64,000 nt of DNA, from assembly GCA_027422505.1 (NCBI GenBank), contig JAPQWV010000005.1:12281501-12345500 (forward strand), written 5' to 3'. A program made the position numbers and the translations under genes. The notes beneath the pieces are model-generated. The model saw only the letters and a list, made by a program, of their open reading frames with translations. It was not told the DNA's origin and did no database searches. Below are positions 10,184-23,303 of the stretch, in pieces (position 1 is the stretch's first letter; every line of letters starts with the position of its first letter). This stretch comes from Craterostigma plantagineum (Eukaryota > Streptophyta > Magnoliopsida > Lamiales > Linderniaceae).

Positions 10184-11533
10184 CTGAAAATCAATAAAGA
10201 AAAACTGATTATTAGTCCAAGAATTTGGATTTGAGTAGAAATTAATTTGAAGAATTTACGAATCGGCACATAGGTATACGAAAATGAATATTGAAGAGAA
10301 AATGACATTTCGACATATGTATATAAGTCATGTGAACGTTTTTGTCGAAAATTTTACTAAGTGTCTATCACTAATATTCGCTCCGCTAAAGTTTACGATC
10401 GAAAATTTAATTTCCAATTTTATTTCCTAAGTGCTGATTTCTAATTTCAATTCTCCATTCTATTTTACGATCGAAAATTTTATTTGCTAAGGTTCGCTAA
10501 AGTGAAAAAGACTTAGAGAAATTTACCGCGCATTAATAAAATTTTCGTCGTGAAAGTTATCGAGTAAGAAAGTATTTCGATTTTAAAATAGTTTTTCCTT
10601 GCGAAATTTTACGATCGAGAAAATTGACAGCGAGAAACTTGGTGACCCCCCGAGAAAATTTTCGATTAATAAAAATCATCGCTACGTACTTTCTCGATCG
10701 AGAAATTTTATCGTCGAAAATTAATTTTATCGCCGCTAAAATTTACGACCGAGTACAAAATTGAAAACGAAATCACTGTTTTCGATTGTATGTTTTGCGC
10801 TTGAAACTTAATGACATCTATTTGATCTTATTTCATGATTAATTTTTCGCTTGTGTAAAATCAGAATTAGATTTCTCGATGGTAAGCGATTTTGCGACCT
10901 ACGTCATTTATCTTTAACGACTAAGTCAAATTTTAGCGATCAAAAAACGTTTACGCTGCAAACAGTATCTCAATCAAATTAAAAATCGATTGAAACTGTT
11001 TGCGATCGAGAAAGTTCTTCGACTGCTTCAAACGTTCAAAAACCCAGCTTTTAGTCGAACCTAAATCTTAGCCCTAAAACGTAGAAGGTTGAAAATCTGC
11101 ACCATCAGAGTGACTGCGAACCTAAGGACTATCTAAACTCGCAAATCTAAACCTGTCTTAAGCATATGTACAGTTCTAAATCGCGAGAAACGAGCCTTCG
11201 AGGTTTTACAGTTAAGAACAGAGAAATCCTCACGGAAAATCAGGCGAAAAATTATAGAACATGGTTACAAACTTAAATCAATCTAATGCAAACACCTAAT
11301 AGATGTCGAATCTACCTTTAAAAGACGAAAACTGGGTAAGATTTAAAGATTTTGAGTGAGTTTTTTTTTTATTTATTTCGTCTTTCTCTTTTGAGTCTTT
11401 CGCTCGAGAAATTTTAATCGACGCTGTTGTGAGGGTTTTGCGTGAGATTTAGTTTTTCGACTGCAAAAATTAATTCCATTTAAGTGGGCTGATTAGACGT
11501 TGTTAATACTTAGCAAATTCTAAGCCCATTACT
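10184..11533 (-). repeat. Leader of E2, inverted match to 4746-6078
   Basis: This non-coding leader upstream of the - strand gene is rich in CGATCG-centred dyads (TTTACGATCGAAAATTT and variants). Homology to the E1 leader stops at about 11533, near the block GGGCTTAGAATTTGC on the - strand. Related ATCGAAAA-type motifs continue to about 11690, so the original leader may have been longer. Confidence 0.7.
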
Positions 11534-13661
11534 GTTTGCGATCAAGAAACTTATGATCGAAAATTTTCATTTGGTACCTATTTAATTTTCGCTCGACAAA
11601 ATTGGAAGCGAAAATTATCATTTGGTCCCGGATCAATTTTCGCTCGCGAAATTGCGATCGAAAACTACAAAATTTGCCCAAATTTTTTCGATAGTAATTT
11701 TTTCTATGATTTCAGATTGACCATAAGTTCAAGTAAAGACCACATAATTGCTCCCCCTATGTACGAAAATAACCGCAATTAACTCCCTGTAATTGAGGTT
11801 GGTGACATCTGGCTCCTTCTTCAAATTTTGTAAATCTGCAATACTTAGAGCAAAAGATGTCGAGAATTTTTAGAGTTAATTTTGGAAGCAATTATTCTAT
11901 TTAGGTTCCCCCTGAAACATTTTCAAGATAAGTTGGTTAAATTCAAATTCATAAAACACGTTAACGATCAAAATATTTAACCATCCAAAAGTAGAACCAA
12001 TGCCGTGTACTCCAAGTAGTTATTAATTCGTGAAGTCTTCCTCATTGATTCTGCAACACTTAGAGAAAGATACATGGTCCCCTATACATGTAACTATACT
12101 ATCGCGCGAGGGTATGAGCAAAAACAAATATTCGCATTTTCTACAATTCAGCTCAAATGCGAAGAAAAATTGCATATCAGAATGTGCGAAGTACATCAAA
12201 ATCTCGCTTTTAATCAATTCCGCATGGATGCAAATTAAAATGCATATTAAAATGTGCGAAGAAAAAAACTTTATTATTTTTTTATACTAATTTTATTAAT
12301 AGTATGTGGTCAGATTATTTTGCTTCGATCAATGTCACGCCTAAACATTCACAAGACACTTGAAAGATTTTATGCCGTCAAGTTATGTCAGCAAACTAAA
12401 GTCCTACGTTCAAAGCAGGATCCATTTCGACAACTCTCACTAGGTCCACTCTAGCTCTCATTTATTTTGACTAGGGATTTTTATATTTATATCACTCAAG
12501 TCAACACAAGTCATATTAAGTCAATTTACCTGTGATCGAGGCGCTTTTAATCATTTCACCGAGCGAGAGACCGTCGTTTTGGAATTAAAGGGACTTTGAA
12601 GGCTTCAATTTGGTTATGACTAAGAAGGGAAGGTAACTTTTGGGAAAAGTGAACTTTATTTCTTCTTTCACTCCTTCGTCGTTCACCTTTTTCTCCGGCA
12701 TTTTTCTCTAACGTCTTTTTGTCTTTCTCATCCTTTTATCCTTTGTAAATTTTCTGCACTTGCTCAAGCTGAAGCTCCGCTTCTCTACGAGGCTGGGAGA
12801 TTATCCAAGGCGAAGTTTTTCTTGTTTGTTCTCGGGCCGATACCGTGCTCCTTTTGTCTTAATCCCTAGTGAGGTTTCAGAGATTATCGATTTGAAAAAG
12901 TTCACAGTTATGGAATTCGAACCCAAGGGCGTGATCCTCTTCTCGTTGTCTCGATATAAGACCGGATTATTGTTGGAGAAGTTCACTTCGTGGTGCTCCT
13001 CTTTCCGGCCGTTCTGACGAGTGTACGAGATTATCGATGGAGAAGTTCACAGCAAGATCCATGCCCCCTTCTAATAATTTGAGATTGTGACAGTCGAGAG
13101 GCGGGTTCTTTTTGTCTACTTTTTTGTGCGTTGAGCATTCCTCGTGTGCGTTTTCCACCTTCTTTGTCATCATTTTTTTCGTCTCGTTTTTCTCCCCCTC
13201 CTTTTCTCAATTGAACATCCCGCCGAAAGCTTAGATTGTTGGTTGAAGGCTCAAAGGGTTTTCAAATGAAGAAAAGGAATTTGGAGAAGGCTCAAAAATG
13301 GATGACTAAAGGCTATGTTAAAGGATTGAAAAATATATATTTGGCCGAGTGAGGAATATCCTAAGTGCCCTAATCAAGTTCCTAACGTTCTAACGCGAGG
13401 CGAGTATGAGGCCAAGAATCACTAGTTAAGACAAGCCATGATTGTGTGACTCGCTCAAGAATAGATCCGTCAAAAGAAATAAAATGCTAGAAATCTCACT
13501 CATATAAAGTGGCTTTGTGTCTAGTGGAGTCTACAAAAGAACTTTAGGCACAAGAATGCGACTTAAGACTGACAAAATTAAGCAATTAATCAATCATATG
13601 TCAGGGAAATTCATACGCGACTTAGATCGAGCATCCTAAAGATATCGTCATACCCATCATA
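11534..13661. other. Unassigned AT-rich sequence flanking Helitron B
   Basis: There is no supportable gene here. Short internal repeats are present: AATGTGCGAAG with flanks at about 12182 and 12252, and GAGATTATCGAT...GAAGTTCACAG at about 12873 and 13028. The frames of up to 86 codons overlap each other on both strands and show no family motif. The block ends at the A that precedes the Helitron B 5' end. Confidence 0.45.
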
Positions 13662-13792
13662 TCCTATATATACAAGGAAATGTAGTTTCTCTGTAAAGCT
13701 GCCACGTGTTCTCCATTGAATTTAATATTAAACTCATTATTAATGCATAAAAAAATCCAATCCATCAAACTACACACGTCGATAAAAAGCAA

Positions 13793-14040
13793 AAAGGGAA
13801 AGTACCCACAATATTATCCAATCAAAATTTTCACAATTAATAATTGAAAAAAAATTAAAATATTCACCCAAAATGGCCCACACTCTATAATTAACCCACG
13901 ATCTTAAAAAAAATAAACCAAAGGGAAACTACCTTATCCAATAAAAAATTTTCATACAATTAATAATTGAAAAAAAATTAAAATTCAGCAAAAATTGCCC
14001 ACACTCTATAATTAACCCACGATGTTAAAAAAAATAACCA
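13793..14040 (+). repeat. 127-bp tandem duplication in Helitron B leader
   Basis: Two copies (about 13793-13919 and 13920-14040) both run from AAAGGGAAA through AATTAATAATTGAAAAAAAA to CACACTCTATAATTAACCCA. They differ by a few substitutions and short indels. Confidence 0.85.
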
Positions 14041-14151
14041 TTAAGATGAAAACAAAAAGGGAAAAACAACGTTCATATTATTTAATTAATTAATTAAATA
14101 CGGTTTAAAGAGTCAATAATGCCCCCACTGTATTTGCTTGTGAAAGAGTCA

Positions 14152-14180
<29 letters not shown>
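14152..14180. repeat. (TA)n microsatellite
   Basis: An uninterrupted AT dinucleotide run of about 29 bp in the Helitron B leader. Confidence 0.95.
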
Positions 14181-14182
<2 letters not shown>

Positions 14183-14417
14183 TAAACTTAAAATGGATAA
14201 GGCACCATGATTATAGTCAGTTAGGATTTTACCACATCTTCCATCTGTTCATCGTTTATCAGCTTCCTCATTATTGATAAAATCAGGCTATGGAATATTC
14301 ATATCCAAGGTCTTCATCAACTCACGTAACTCACCTAAACGCACTTTTTTTTAACTATTATTGTTGCTCACCTAAACGCACTTCTTTTTGTTGCATATTA
14401 ATCTTCCTTCATGATTA

Positions 14418-15145
14418 GACCATCTCCAACCGAGAATCGCATTCTCATACCCAAACGCATTCTCAAACTCAAAATGCAGTAATTCTTCTCCAACCGTCCA
14501 ACTCATTCTCAAACTCAAAAGACTATTTTGTAATATTCATTTCCACATCAATTTTTACAAGTTTCTATTCTACCCATATATTTTATAACTTTACAAAGAC
14601 TATAAATATTATTTTGGAACCATAATAAATTTAATAAATATAGTAATACAATTATATTTACACATATAAAAAGCATCTATTTATGTTTATTAAAAATATG
14701 ACAACTACAGTATATTTAACATATAAAAAACATCGAAAGCTTAAAAATACAACAAAAAACCATATATTATTTCATTAAATATTTAATAAATAGTCACTCA
14801 ATATTGACGAACACACAAAGCTTGAACAGCAGCCTCGAATTCTCCAATGTGGAGTCATGATGTGAAACACGTGTCCTTTTTCTAGCCTTTTTAATGAATA
14901 GTCACTCAATATCATTTTTATCCTTTTTACGTTTGCCCCTTTTTAACAGAGCAGAATGAGATATAATAAAAATATAAGACTTTAATGCAATTAAAACAAC
15001 AATCGCATAGTAATCGTTTGAAACGCATAGATGCGATAAATTGATACGAGAGAGAGTATCACACGCATTTTGGGTCTAATTTTGGGGTTCTATTGGAGTA
15101 AATTTACTCCATTTTTTGGGATTTGCAGCTCCATTGGAGTTGCTC
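14418..15145. mobile_element. MITE, PIF/Harbinger (Tourist)-like, 728 bp
   Basis: The ends GACCATCTCCAAC and (reverse complement of the right end) GAGCAACTCCAAT match at 10 of 13 positions and are flanked by TTA on both sides (14415-14417, 15146-15148). A TTA duplication is characteristic of PIF/Harbinger elements. There is no transposase. Helitron A lacks this block at the corresponding place, so it inserted into B after the two copies separated. Confidence 0.65.
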
Positions 15146-15682
15146 TTAGGGTTAGAGAATGATGTTATGAAGATTTGCCGCACTTTTTTTGTTGCATACT
15201 GATCTCCCCGTTGCACAATAAAAATAGAACCATAAATTAGGGTTGGGACTTATGTTGCTTTTATTTTCCATGTGATTCTAAAGCTGTATCTAATTTTTCT
15301 ATCATGTATGAATAACCTTACTCATTTCTTTAACTTTCTACATTTGAAACTTCGATGATATTGTTATTTGATTGCCAAATATGGATTTGTTCAAATACTT
15401 GATTCCTATGATGGAATATGGATCGACTGATTTTGTCCAAGATTAATACTTACACGAGTAAAATTTCATCATACGCAGCGAATATTGATTAGACGGGGGG
15501 ACTGTTTTTGGGTCCATAAGCAGTGTATCGAGCCCTAAAAAATTCGATATCTCTTCCAGGTTTGAAAATTTTTTGCTCCCTGTGTTTGTACTTCACTTCT
15601 TTCCTATAATGTTAATTTTTTTTGCTAATCATGTAATTTATAATTGAGTTAAATGCATTCATATATACTTATAAATCTATTA

Positions 15683-15950
15683 GTGCTCGTTTGGTTGATA
15701 GGTTTATATTTACGAGGGTTTATTTAAGTAAGGGTTTATATAAAACAAATTAATGGGTATAAATAAAATGCGTGTTTGGTTAGTGGGTTTAAATAAACAC
15801 ATGTGAGGAGGTGTGTTTATTTAAACCCGTCTACATGGGTTTAGAGTGGTTTTATATAAACCAATAGTTTAGATAAACTAACGAACCAAACAGACTAACA
15901 TGCTTTAAACCCAAGTTTAAAATTACTAAACCCCTCAACCAAACAAGCGC
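15683..15950. mobile_element. MITE, Tourist-like, 268 bp
   Basis: Terminal inverted repeats GTGCTCGTTTGGTT and GCGCTTGTTTGGTT (12 of 14 match, similarity extends inward) are flanked by TTA (15680-15682, 15951-15953). The interior is AT-rich with repeated GGGTTTA/TAAACCC motifs. It is non-coding and absent from Helitron A. Confidence 0.8.
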
Positions 15951-16116
15951 TTATAGTTTTACACATAGTTTAATTTCCCGTATTTAGTTTGTTACCCATA
16001 TGGATTAATTTTGGCAAATATATAAAACTTTTCGTAATTTATGGCATATATGGGTGATAATTTTTTTTTATAGTTTCACATGTTGATCATATGTCAACTT
16101 ATATTATTTTTCAATT

Positions 16117-16117
<1 letters not shown>

Positions 16118-16154
<37 letters not shown>
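16118..16154. repeat. (TA)n microsatellite
   Basis: A pure dinucleotide run of about 36 bp in the Helitron B leader. Confidence 0.95.
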
Positions 16155-16155
<1 letters not shown>

Positions 16156-16409
16156 CAATAACCATGCTATTTTCATACACGTGTATTGTTTATTATCATT
16201 GAAAAATTAATCCGTAGGACACGACTTTGGAATCTATTAAGAGAATTGCACTTGACACTTGCGAATAGGTGCTTATAGGACGCTCGATTGGTTAGTAACT
16301 TCTAATTTCTTTTTTTTTTAAGTTTTTTACTTGACGTGGAATGGATTGCTAGATTAGTTTAAATTTTAAAGAGCTTACTACATGTACGAATTTTTTAACT
16401 AGTTTTTTG

Positions 16410-16426
16410 CCCGTGCAATGCACGGG
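16410..16426 (-). terminator. Helitron A 3' terminal hairpin
   Basis: CCCGTGCATTGCACGGG (- strand) forms a perfect 7-bp stem around ATT. It lies 7 bases before CTAG, in the position of the Helitron transposition terminator. It is identical in Helitrons B and C. Confidence 0.93.
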
Positions 16427-16597
16427 TATTAATATCATATATAATTTAATTTAATATTATAATTAGTTATGTGTTAATACAAAAAATGGCAACATTATAA
16501 TACTTGTCGATTATAAACTATATAATCGTAAACTGCATAAGAAAACGTTATTTAAATCACTATGATATATCTAATCAGAGAAAATAACAAAAAATAG

Positions 16598-18603
16598 CTA
16601 ATGACATCGTACTCTTTGCTTGAAGAATAAATAATTATACTCCTCCTCCCAATCGACTCTAAATACATGTGAAACCTTTACTTCATCATCGACTGATTTT
16701 GGCGCCCTCAGTATAAACACAAATTTCGACATCAGTCGATTATTCACGTAATCTTCAAGTAAGAATGGCCCATCATCTCCACCCTTTAATAAAGTCCAAA
16801 AAACAAACTTAAGACTCGTGAAAAAATTGAATCATGACAACATTTGTACCTCATTGTAAATCTGCTCTAATTCCGCTGCTGGTATGCCTAATATGACCTT
16901 CGCATGATCATTCCAGCGTGTAATCTGTTTGGAATCAGATTTGTCACTAATTGTTGTCTTTAATCTATATCTGCAGGCCAGACAATAAAGTAAGAATTAA
17001 AATTACGAAAATATAATTTTCATTTAATCACATAAATGCATTGTATTTAGATCGAAGTGATTACCTCGGGATAGTGTGTGTAACCAACCTATTGCAAGTT
17101 ATGCAATAACCATCCGTGACCTTGTTTACCTTACAGAGCGGACACGTTTTCGTACCAAATTGTCGCCATTTCTATGTGAGCTATACATGCACATACACGG
17201 AAGCACCGAATCTGCATAAAAATAATATATTATATCTTTAACATGGTATAACCAATACTTCATTTACGGGAAAAGTAAGGGAGTACTACGTTCTCATCGA
17301 CACGGTAGTCAGTTAAGTTGATTGGAACAGCATCAAGCAAGCTGTGTACTTGATGTAGAGTGTTTCCCCGTTTTTGACTCAATAAAATATGGTTTCGTGC
17401 AATATTATCCCAATCATACCTGACAAACAATGATGATTTAGTTAAATGATATGCAAAGGGAATAAATAAGAAATGTTAACAAAATTATAGGAAATAACAT
17501 ACCACAAACGTGTCTTTCGAGTCTCGTCAATGTCTGGGTCAACAAACACTCTGCGAAATCTAGTGGTGTTTAGATACGCACCTACAACGTTCCTCAAATT
17601 AAAAACATACGTATCAGAACGAAAATTAAGTTGTGGTCATTAAAATGCCAAAAAATATAATTAACTATATAAATTTGTACTAACCATCAAAATGATTTAC
17701 TTCAACTCTCGACACTGCCAGAATCTGAATCTTTGTTGCATCAAATAAAAGTTTATAATCTTCAGATGTGGCAAAGTTTCCCCATAGTGAAATTTTCATT
17801 ACATTCGTGCTGAAAAAGAAATTAGCAAGAAATTAGATAGATGGTAACAATATTATTTAGGGATATTCGACATATTATAGGAGTACCTCGTGTCACAAAT
17901 TAGGACGTTTCGAACATGAGTTTCGACAACCATGCCATTTTGTTTCTTGAAAGTAACATTTTCCAAATCGCCAACATAAACCACAACGCCAATCGCATCT
18001 GCAGCGAATGTTGAAAGGGAACATAATTAATAATGTTTAAAGAATAGTGGAAAAATAAAATGACGATTACTCACCGACTAAGTGGTCCTTCTGAGTGGCA
18101 TACTGATGAATTGCACTTAGTTGCTCAAATCGAAAGTTGTTTAGGGGAATATCATCATCAGAGTGATGCTGATAATCTACAATTTTGGTTGTGCGTGACC
18201 ATTTCAGCTTATAATCATTCCGAATGGGCCAATCGAAATTTGATGCACGGTCAACACTTAAATTGTCAATATAATAAACTTTCCCTACTTTGGTAATATC
18301 TCTAAACATATCAACATCATTGTTTTGTAGGGTTACTTGTATTTCTGTACCCTGAAACAAAAATATTAATATTAAATATTACATAATGAGATAACTTAAC
18401 AAATGATATGTTGAATGATTTAACACGTAGCGATAAGGATTTTCATACCTCGACATCAATGAAAATCAGATCTTGCACCCGATACTCAATATTTGATCGT
18501 ATTGCGCTTTAAAGATCGTACCGCCACATTAAACGTCCTCTCAGATTCCACGTATAATTATGAGGGAGATTTGTCTAAATGGTTTGTATCTTAAATGATC
18601 CAT
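16598..18603 (-). pseudogene. RPA70-like OB-fold gene of Helitron A
   Basis: It resembles the single-strand DNA-binding large subunit of replication protein A, which many plant Helitrons carry, presumably to assist rolling-circle replication. Exon 1 (18449-18603) starts MDHLRYKPFRQ, and exon 2 (about 18075-18352) carries GTEIQVTL...YYIDNLSVDRASNFDWPI. Later exons give VVYVGDLENV, VMKISLWGNFA...LLFDATKIQIL, FRRVFVDPDID and GPFLLEDYVNN...FVFILRAPK, and it ends VDWEEEYNYLFF...H and stop. Exon 1 has frame breaks compared with the Helitron B copy (a base missing before the HNYTW-coding stretch), so it is probably non-functional. Exon edges were placed by GT/AG and the second copy. Confidence 0.75.
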
Positions 18604-18775
18604 CTGCATTAATCCATTCAAGAAGATATAAGGTAATGCAAAATATAAAATAGAAGCAAGGTAAATGCGAAATTAAAGAGACAACTATAGAGAATCAAGG
18701 TAAATGCGAAACTATAAAAAATAAAAACAACAAAAATTTAATGCGAAAATAAATAAACTACGAAAAATATTATCA

Positions 18776-21700
18776 CTATATATTGGATAGAACTTCACTA
18801 TACACAACATTCTTTGTAACATTTCCAGGTAAATCATTCTTGTTGCGTATCAGAATCTTGAGCCCATTTGGTGATGTGATACGGGAGAGAGCAACATAAA
18901 GTTGTCCATGACTGAAGACAGGATTGGGAAGATATAAACCAAATGACTTCAATGTTTGGCCCTGACTTTTATTAATTGTCATCGCAAAGGCCAATTTAAG
19001 AGGAAATTGTCTCCTTCTTATGGAAAAGCCCGCCTCTTGGTTGGAGGGTGATAAATCAATCCATGGAATGAGAACATTGTCACCCGTCCTTGGCCCTGAG
19101 ATTACCCTTGCTTCAATCACCTTATCTCCAAGCTTGTAAATAACCAATCGTGTCCCATTACACAATCCAATTGATTGGTTCATGTTGCGCAATAAATTGA
19201 CTGGTGCTCCTACTTTTAGTTCGAGACAATGGTTGGGAAGACCAGCATAATTCGTGGAATGTAGCAACTCAATCGGATTCATTTCTTCCATTGATTCACC
19301 AGCTTCCGACGAACATATTCTATCCGAACTCAAGTAACTTCGAGAAATTGCAGGAAGCATCAATAATATTTTTGAATTGAGAATGTCAACATCACTATTA
19401 GTTGGCGCTAGTATTGCTCGTTCCTTAAGATAAAGTAAATCAGAATACCGTGCCGTTAAGTCTTCATAAGTTGAAGCAATTAACTGATCAAGTCCATGTG
19501 CATTGTCTGTTATCAAGAAATCCATCGGAATATCAACCCAATTTGGTTCACTGCTGCTTGTTTGAGATCTTCCAGGCAATCTCCCGTCCCCTATATCTAA
19601 AATCCATTTGCCGAATTGTGTAAGTTTTTGTAATTCTTCACTCGAAAAATCATTACCGCGAAGTCGCATGTTTATTTGTAGCCTCATTAGTTGACAGTGA
19701 CTCCGAAAGGTAGAACGGTGCAAAGTAGATGCGACAATTGCTTCTCTACCACCATTTGTGACAACCGGTAATATTTGTCTCAAGTCACCTCCTAATACAA
19801 ATAATTTTCCTCCAAAAGGAAAATCATTGTCACAAATATCCCTGAAATGATGGTCGACTGCCTCAAATGCGAGTCTGTTAGTCATAGGAGCCTCATCCCA
19901 AATTATCAACGACGCCGATCGAATTAGTTCAGCTCGTGATGAAGATTTATCAAACGAACACACAGAGTTTTCAGCAGGATGTAGCGGTATCTTAAACATG
20001 GAGTGAGCAGTTTTTCCACCAGGCAGTAATAAGGCAGCAATTCCTGAAGATGCGACTGAGATAACGATATGTCGTTCTGACCTAAATTTAGATATCAATG
20101 TATTCCACAAGTAGGTCTTTCCAGTTCCGCCACTACCATAAACAAAGAATAATCCACCTCTGTTTTGATCATGAGCTCTCATGATTGCAGAAAATACTCT
20201 ATATTGGTCAGAATTAAGCCCCCGGGCAAGATTTTCGTAATTCTCCAACTCTAACGATGCATCGTAATCAAGTTCGTCCATTATCAATCGATTGGTGGCG
20301 CGGTGCACTTCCTCTAATGATGGTTGTGGCATTTGTGGATAATCTTTCAATGACCTCCCATTTTTGTTGAGGATGTGCTCAATCTCAAGGATACCTAAAT
20401 TACGACGTTCTTCATCTCTAAGGCGTAATTCAAAATTACTCGATCGACGTTGAACCATATATTCAAGATCATCAGTCATGTTTTTCCAATGTGTTTCCCA
20501 TAGTCTCGTTGGATCGTCTACTTCGGCGAACATCAATATGGAGCAAAACATATTTCTTAGTTGCGCACCTGTAGTCCATGTCGATGCTTCTCTTAAAGCA
20601 TCGTTCCATTCATTATTGTCTTCGAGCAATCCTAATTCAAGACACGCTGCCTGAAATGTCGGTTGAATAACACCCCTTACCGTTCTTATGTCCTCGTACG
20701 ACATTGCACCACGAACCTTCGTAAGGAGCATCCTTAGATAGTAACGCTCACCAGAATTTGGATGCGCAAAAGGCAGTCTGTTGACGCTTTCTCCATGTTT
20801 TACTTTGACGGTTCCATAACCATTCCGTTGGAAAATCTGAATATGTCAAAGTTCGAGCTTCATGAGACCGTCTGTTTGTTTCGAACCACATTGTCAACAT
20901 TGTGTTTTGTGGCTGATTAACTACTTCATGTAGATCATCGTTGTCATAAAACACAATGTTTTGGTCGCCCGGTAAATGAAACTGCATTCTCTCAACAGAT
21001 GGGTATTGATGTTGTAGGGCGAAATCAAAAATTCTCCAGCACGCTTCCATAGCAGAGACGTAACGACAGTCTAAATACTGCTTTACCTCATCAACACGGT
21101 GTGGTTGTGCCAAATCGATGTTATTCCGAGGTTGAACATCTTCAATGACAAACGTCGCTCGATCATGACCTTTGTGGATGTACTTGTACAGATACTTAAT
21201 CACACTTCGAACTGCTACACGTTCAACATTTATGTGAGCATCATATTTGACACACAAATCCCTATTGTATGGTACTATCCACCTATTATCGACTTCTCGA
21301 CCATTGGCTAAAATTGTGGCAACTGTTCTTCTACGCATGTAATGCACAAAGCTTCGACCATCAACAATGGTCTCGTGGTAAAATTTCTTCGGATATCGCT
21401 TTGAGCACTTTCCATCAACTAAACACCGACCATAGGGTCCATGAATCATGAACTTAGTTACTGTTTCATACGCAAGGGGGTCATCGTCTTTATCAGGAAT
21501 CTCAGCACTGATGAATTTGCCAACATCCTCTGGACATGCAGGCTTATCATTTGGGGTCACGGTAAGAAGTATATGTGCATGCGGAAGTCCACATTTTTGG
21601 AATTCAACAACATATAAATCTGCAATTATTTAGGTTGGGTTAGCTACACAAATAAAAAATTAATTTGAATATTAAACTTATCTAAATTTACCTGCAACGA

Positions 21701-23303
21701 CCGTGCCAAACATCCGTTTGTCCTTCAAATCACGAAGTAATTCTTTCATTTTAATTTGAAAACTCGAGCGACAATATCCGGACGATCTTCAACTCGTTCG
21801 TAATGAAGCAGTTCTCTAGTTATCTCGGGCCAACTCGGATTACACGTGAAAGTGATGAAATAATCAGGAGGGCCCATTTTACGACATATTGCGACTGCAT
21901 CCTGATAATGTTGAATGACATTGCGTGGGCCACCTGTAAATGATGATGGCAGTATATACTTTCTTCCAACGGAAATTGCATTAACATCTCCACTTAATAC
22001 AGCATCCTGAATCCCTCTATACAATTCGGTGCGCAAACGGCCTTGGTTATATTTGACGTACATAAGACGGTTTTGCTCAATAGCACAATATACGTCGACA
22101 ATAAATTGTTTGTACAGGCGACCACCTCGAACCAAACTATCACCATCATCTTCCCTATCTTGGATTCGATAGGCATAAAATTGTCTCATCGTAACTCTTT
22201 CCCTTGAGGTAGTGGAAGAGTTTATTGGTATCTCGACTGACCATCCATCTGTTCCATAAGGAAACAACAATGGATATTGAAGAGCGATATAAGATGGATG
22301 AGTTTCGTTTATCCTTTGTAAAGTCCCACTCATTGTTTCTAAAATGACGTCTCTATTCCCCAAATCTTCCGTGCAATCACCTACCAATAAAGCAGCTACT
22401 TCGCTTGACGTTGGACGGGTGTATTGTCTACCTTCTCTTGCTTGAATAATACGAATACGTAGATTTATATTGTTCTCTTGTCGTGCCAACGTATCGCGAG
22501 TGCTTCGGAAAACTGAAACATATGGGTTTACTTGATCAAGCATATGTTGTAGGTCACGAAGAATATCACCGTTTATGTCCGCAGAACTCGATGATCTCAT
22601 TGCATTTAGACGATTGAAAACCTCATTTTCAGTGTCGTAAATGTATAGTTGCGCAAATTTCGGTCCACTACCAGGTTCGGGAAGCAATGACCCAATTCGA
22701 TGGTAGTTGGTTCCACTAATTCGAAACACATAAGGTCCCCTACCATCATTAACGCTGTTGTCGATCCGTCCTCCCATTGAAGTGAATGCCATTAATGAAT
22801 TGTACATTCGGATCTTGTCTTTGAAGACTGGTCGTGAATGCAACGATTGAAGGAACGGTGGTGATATAGGAATATTTGGTAGACGAACTTGACCATTCCC
22901 GCAATATAATTGAAATCTTGGATTCCTCAAGCTACTATCTCGAACTTTTTCGGTAACCCACATGAGGGCACTGCAACTGGGGCATCTTATCGTTCTCGCT
23001 CCAATATCTAAGCGTTGGGGGATAAGACGTCTTCTATTTGCAGTCGATGTTTCTACAAATATATAATAAGGAACGATTAAATATTGACGGGTTTACGACT
23101 CACAAACACATACGTAATTGGTATAAGGTATTACCAGGTTGATCGCGAGTAGGCTGACTATTTATGAAATGTCTTGAACTATTACTGCGTAGATTTGTTA
23201 TCCTCACAGCTCGAGCTTCCCGTTGTAATGACAATTGGCGCAGATTTCTTGTTTGCATGTTTTGATTTGAAGGGAAATTGGACCAACAATAATGTGCATC
23301 TAT
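18776..23303 (-). pseudogene. RepHel (Helitron Rep plus PIF1-like helicase) of Helitron A
   Basis: This is the Helitron transposase. Exon 1 lies at about 23137-23303 and the main Rep exon runs down from about 23050 (CPSCSALMWVTEKV, zinc-binding type). The HUH motif is PHAH (21573-21581), and the two-Tyr block is KYLYKYIHKGHDRA (about 21170-21210). The helicase ORF (18776-20731, 651 codons, uninterrupted) carries Walker A GSGGTGKTYL (about 20111-20140) and Walker B IIWDEAP, and ends in the LYVALSR PIF1-type block. An intron (about 21622-21690) interrupts Rep just before the HUH exon. Disabling changes are an expected ATG read as ATA (23301-23303), a 1-base loss at about 21747 and a 17-base loss at about 20780 relative to Helitron B. 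It is close to complete but broken. Confidence 0.88.

Noticed and set aside
12030..13173. Several frames of 60-86 codons between the E2 leader and Helitron B
   Set aside because: They overlap on both strands, show no motif, and have AT-rich composition like the surrounding spacer.
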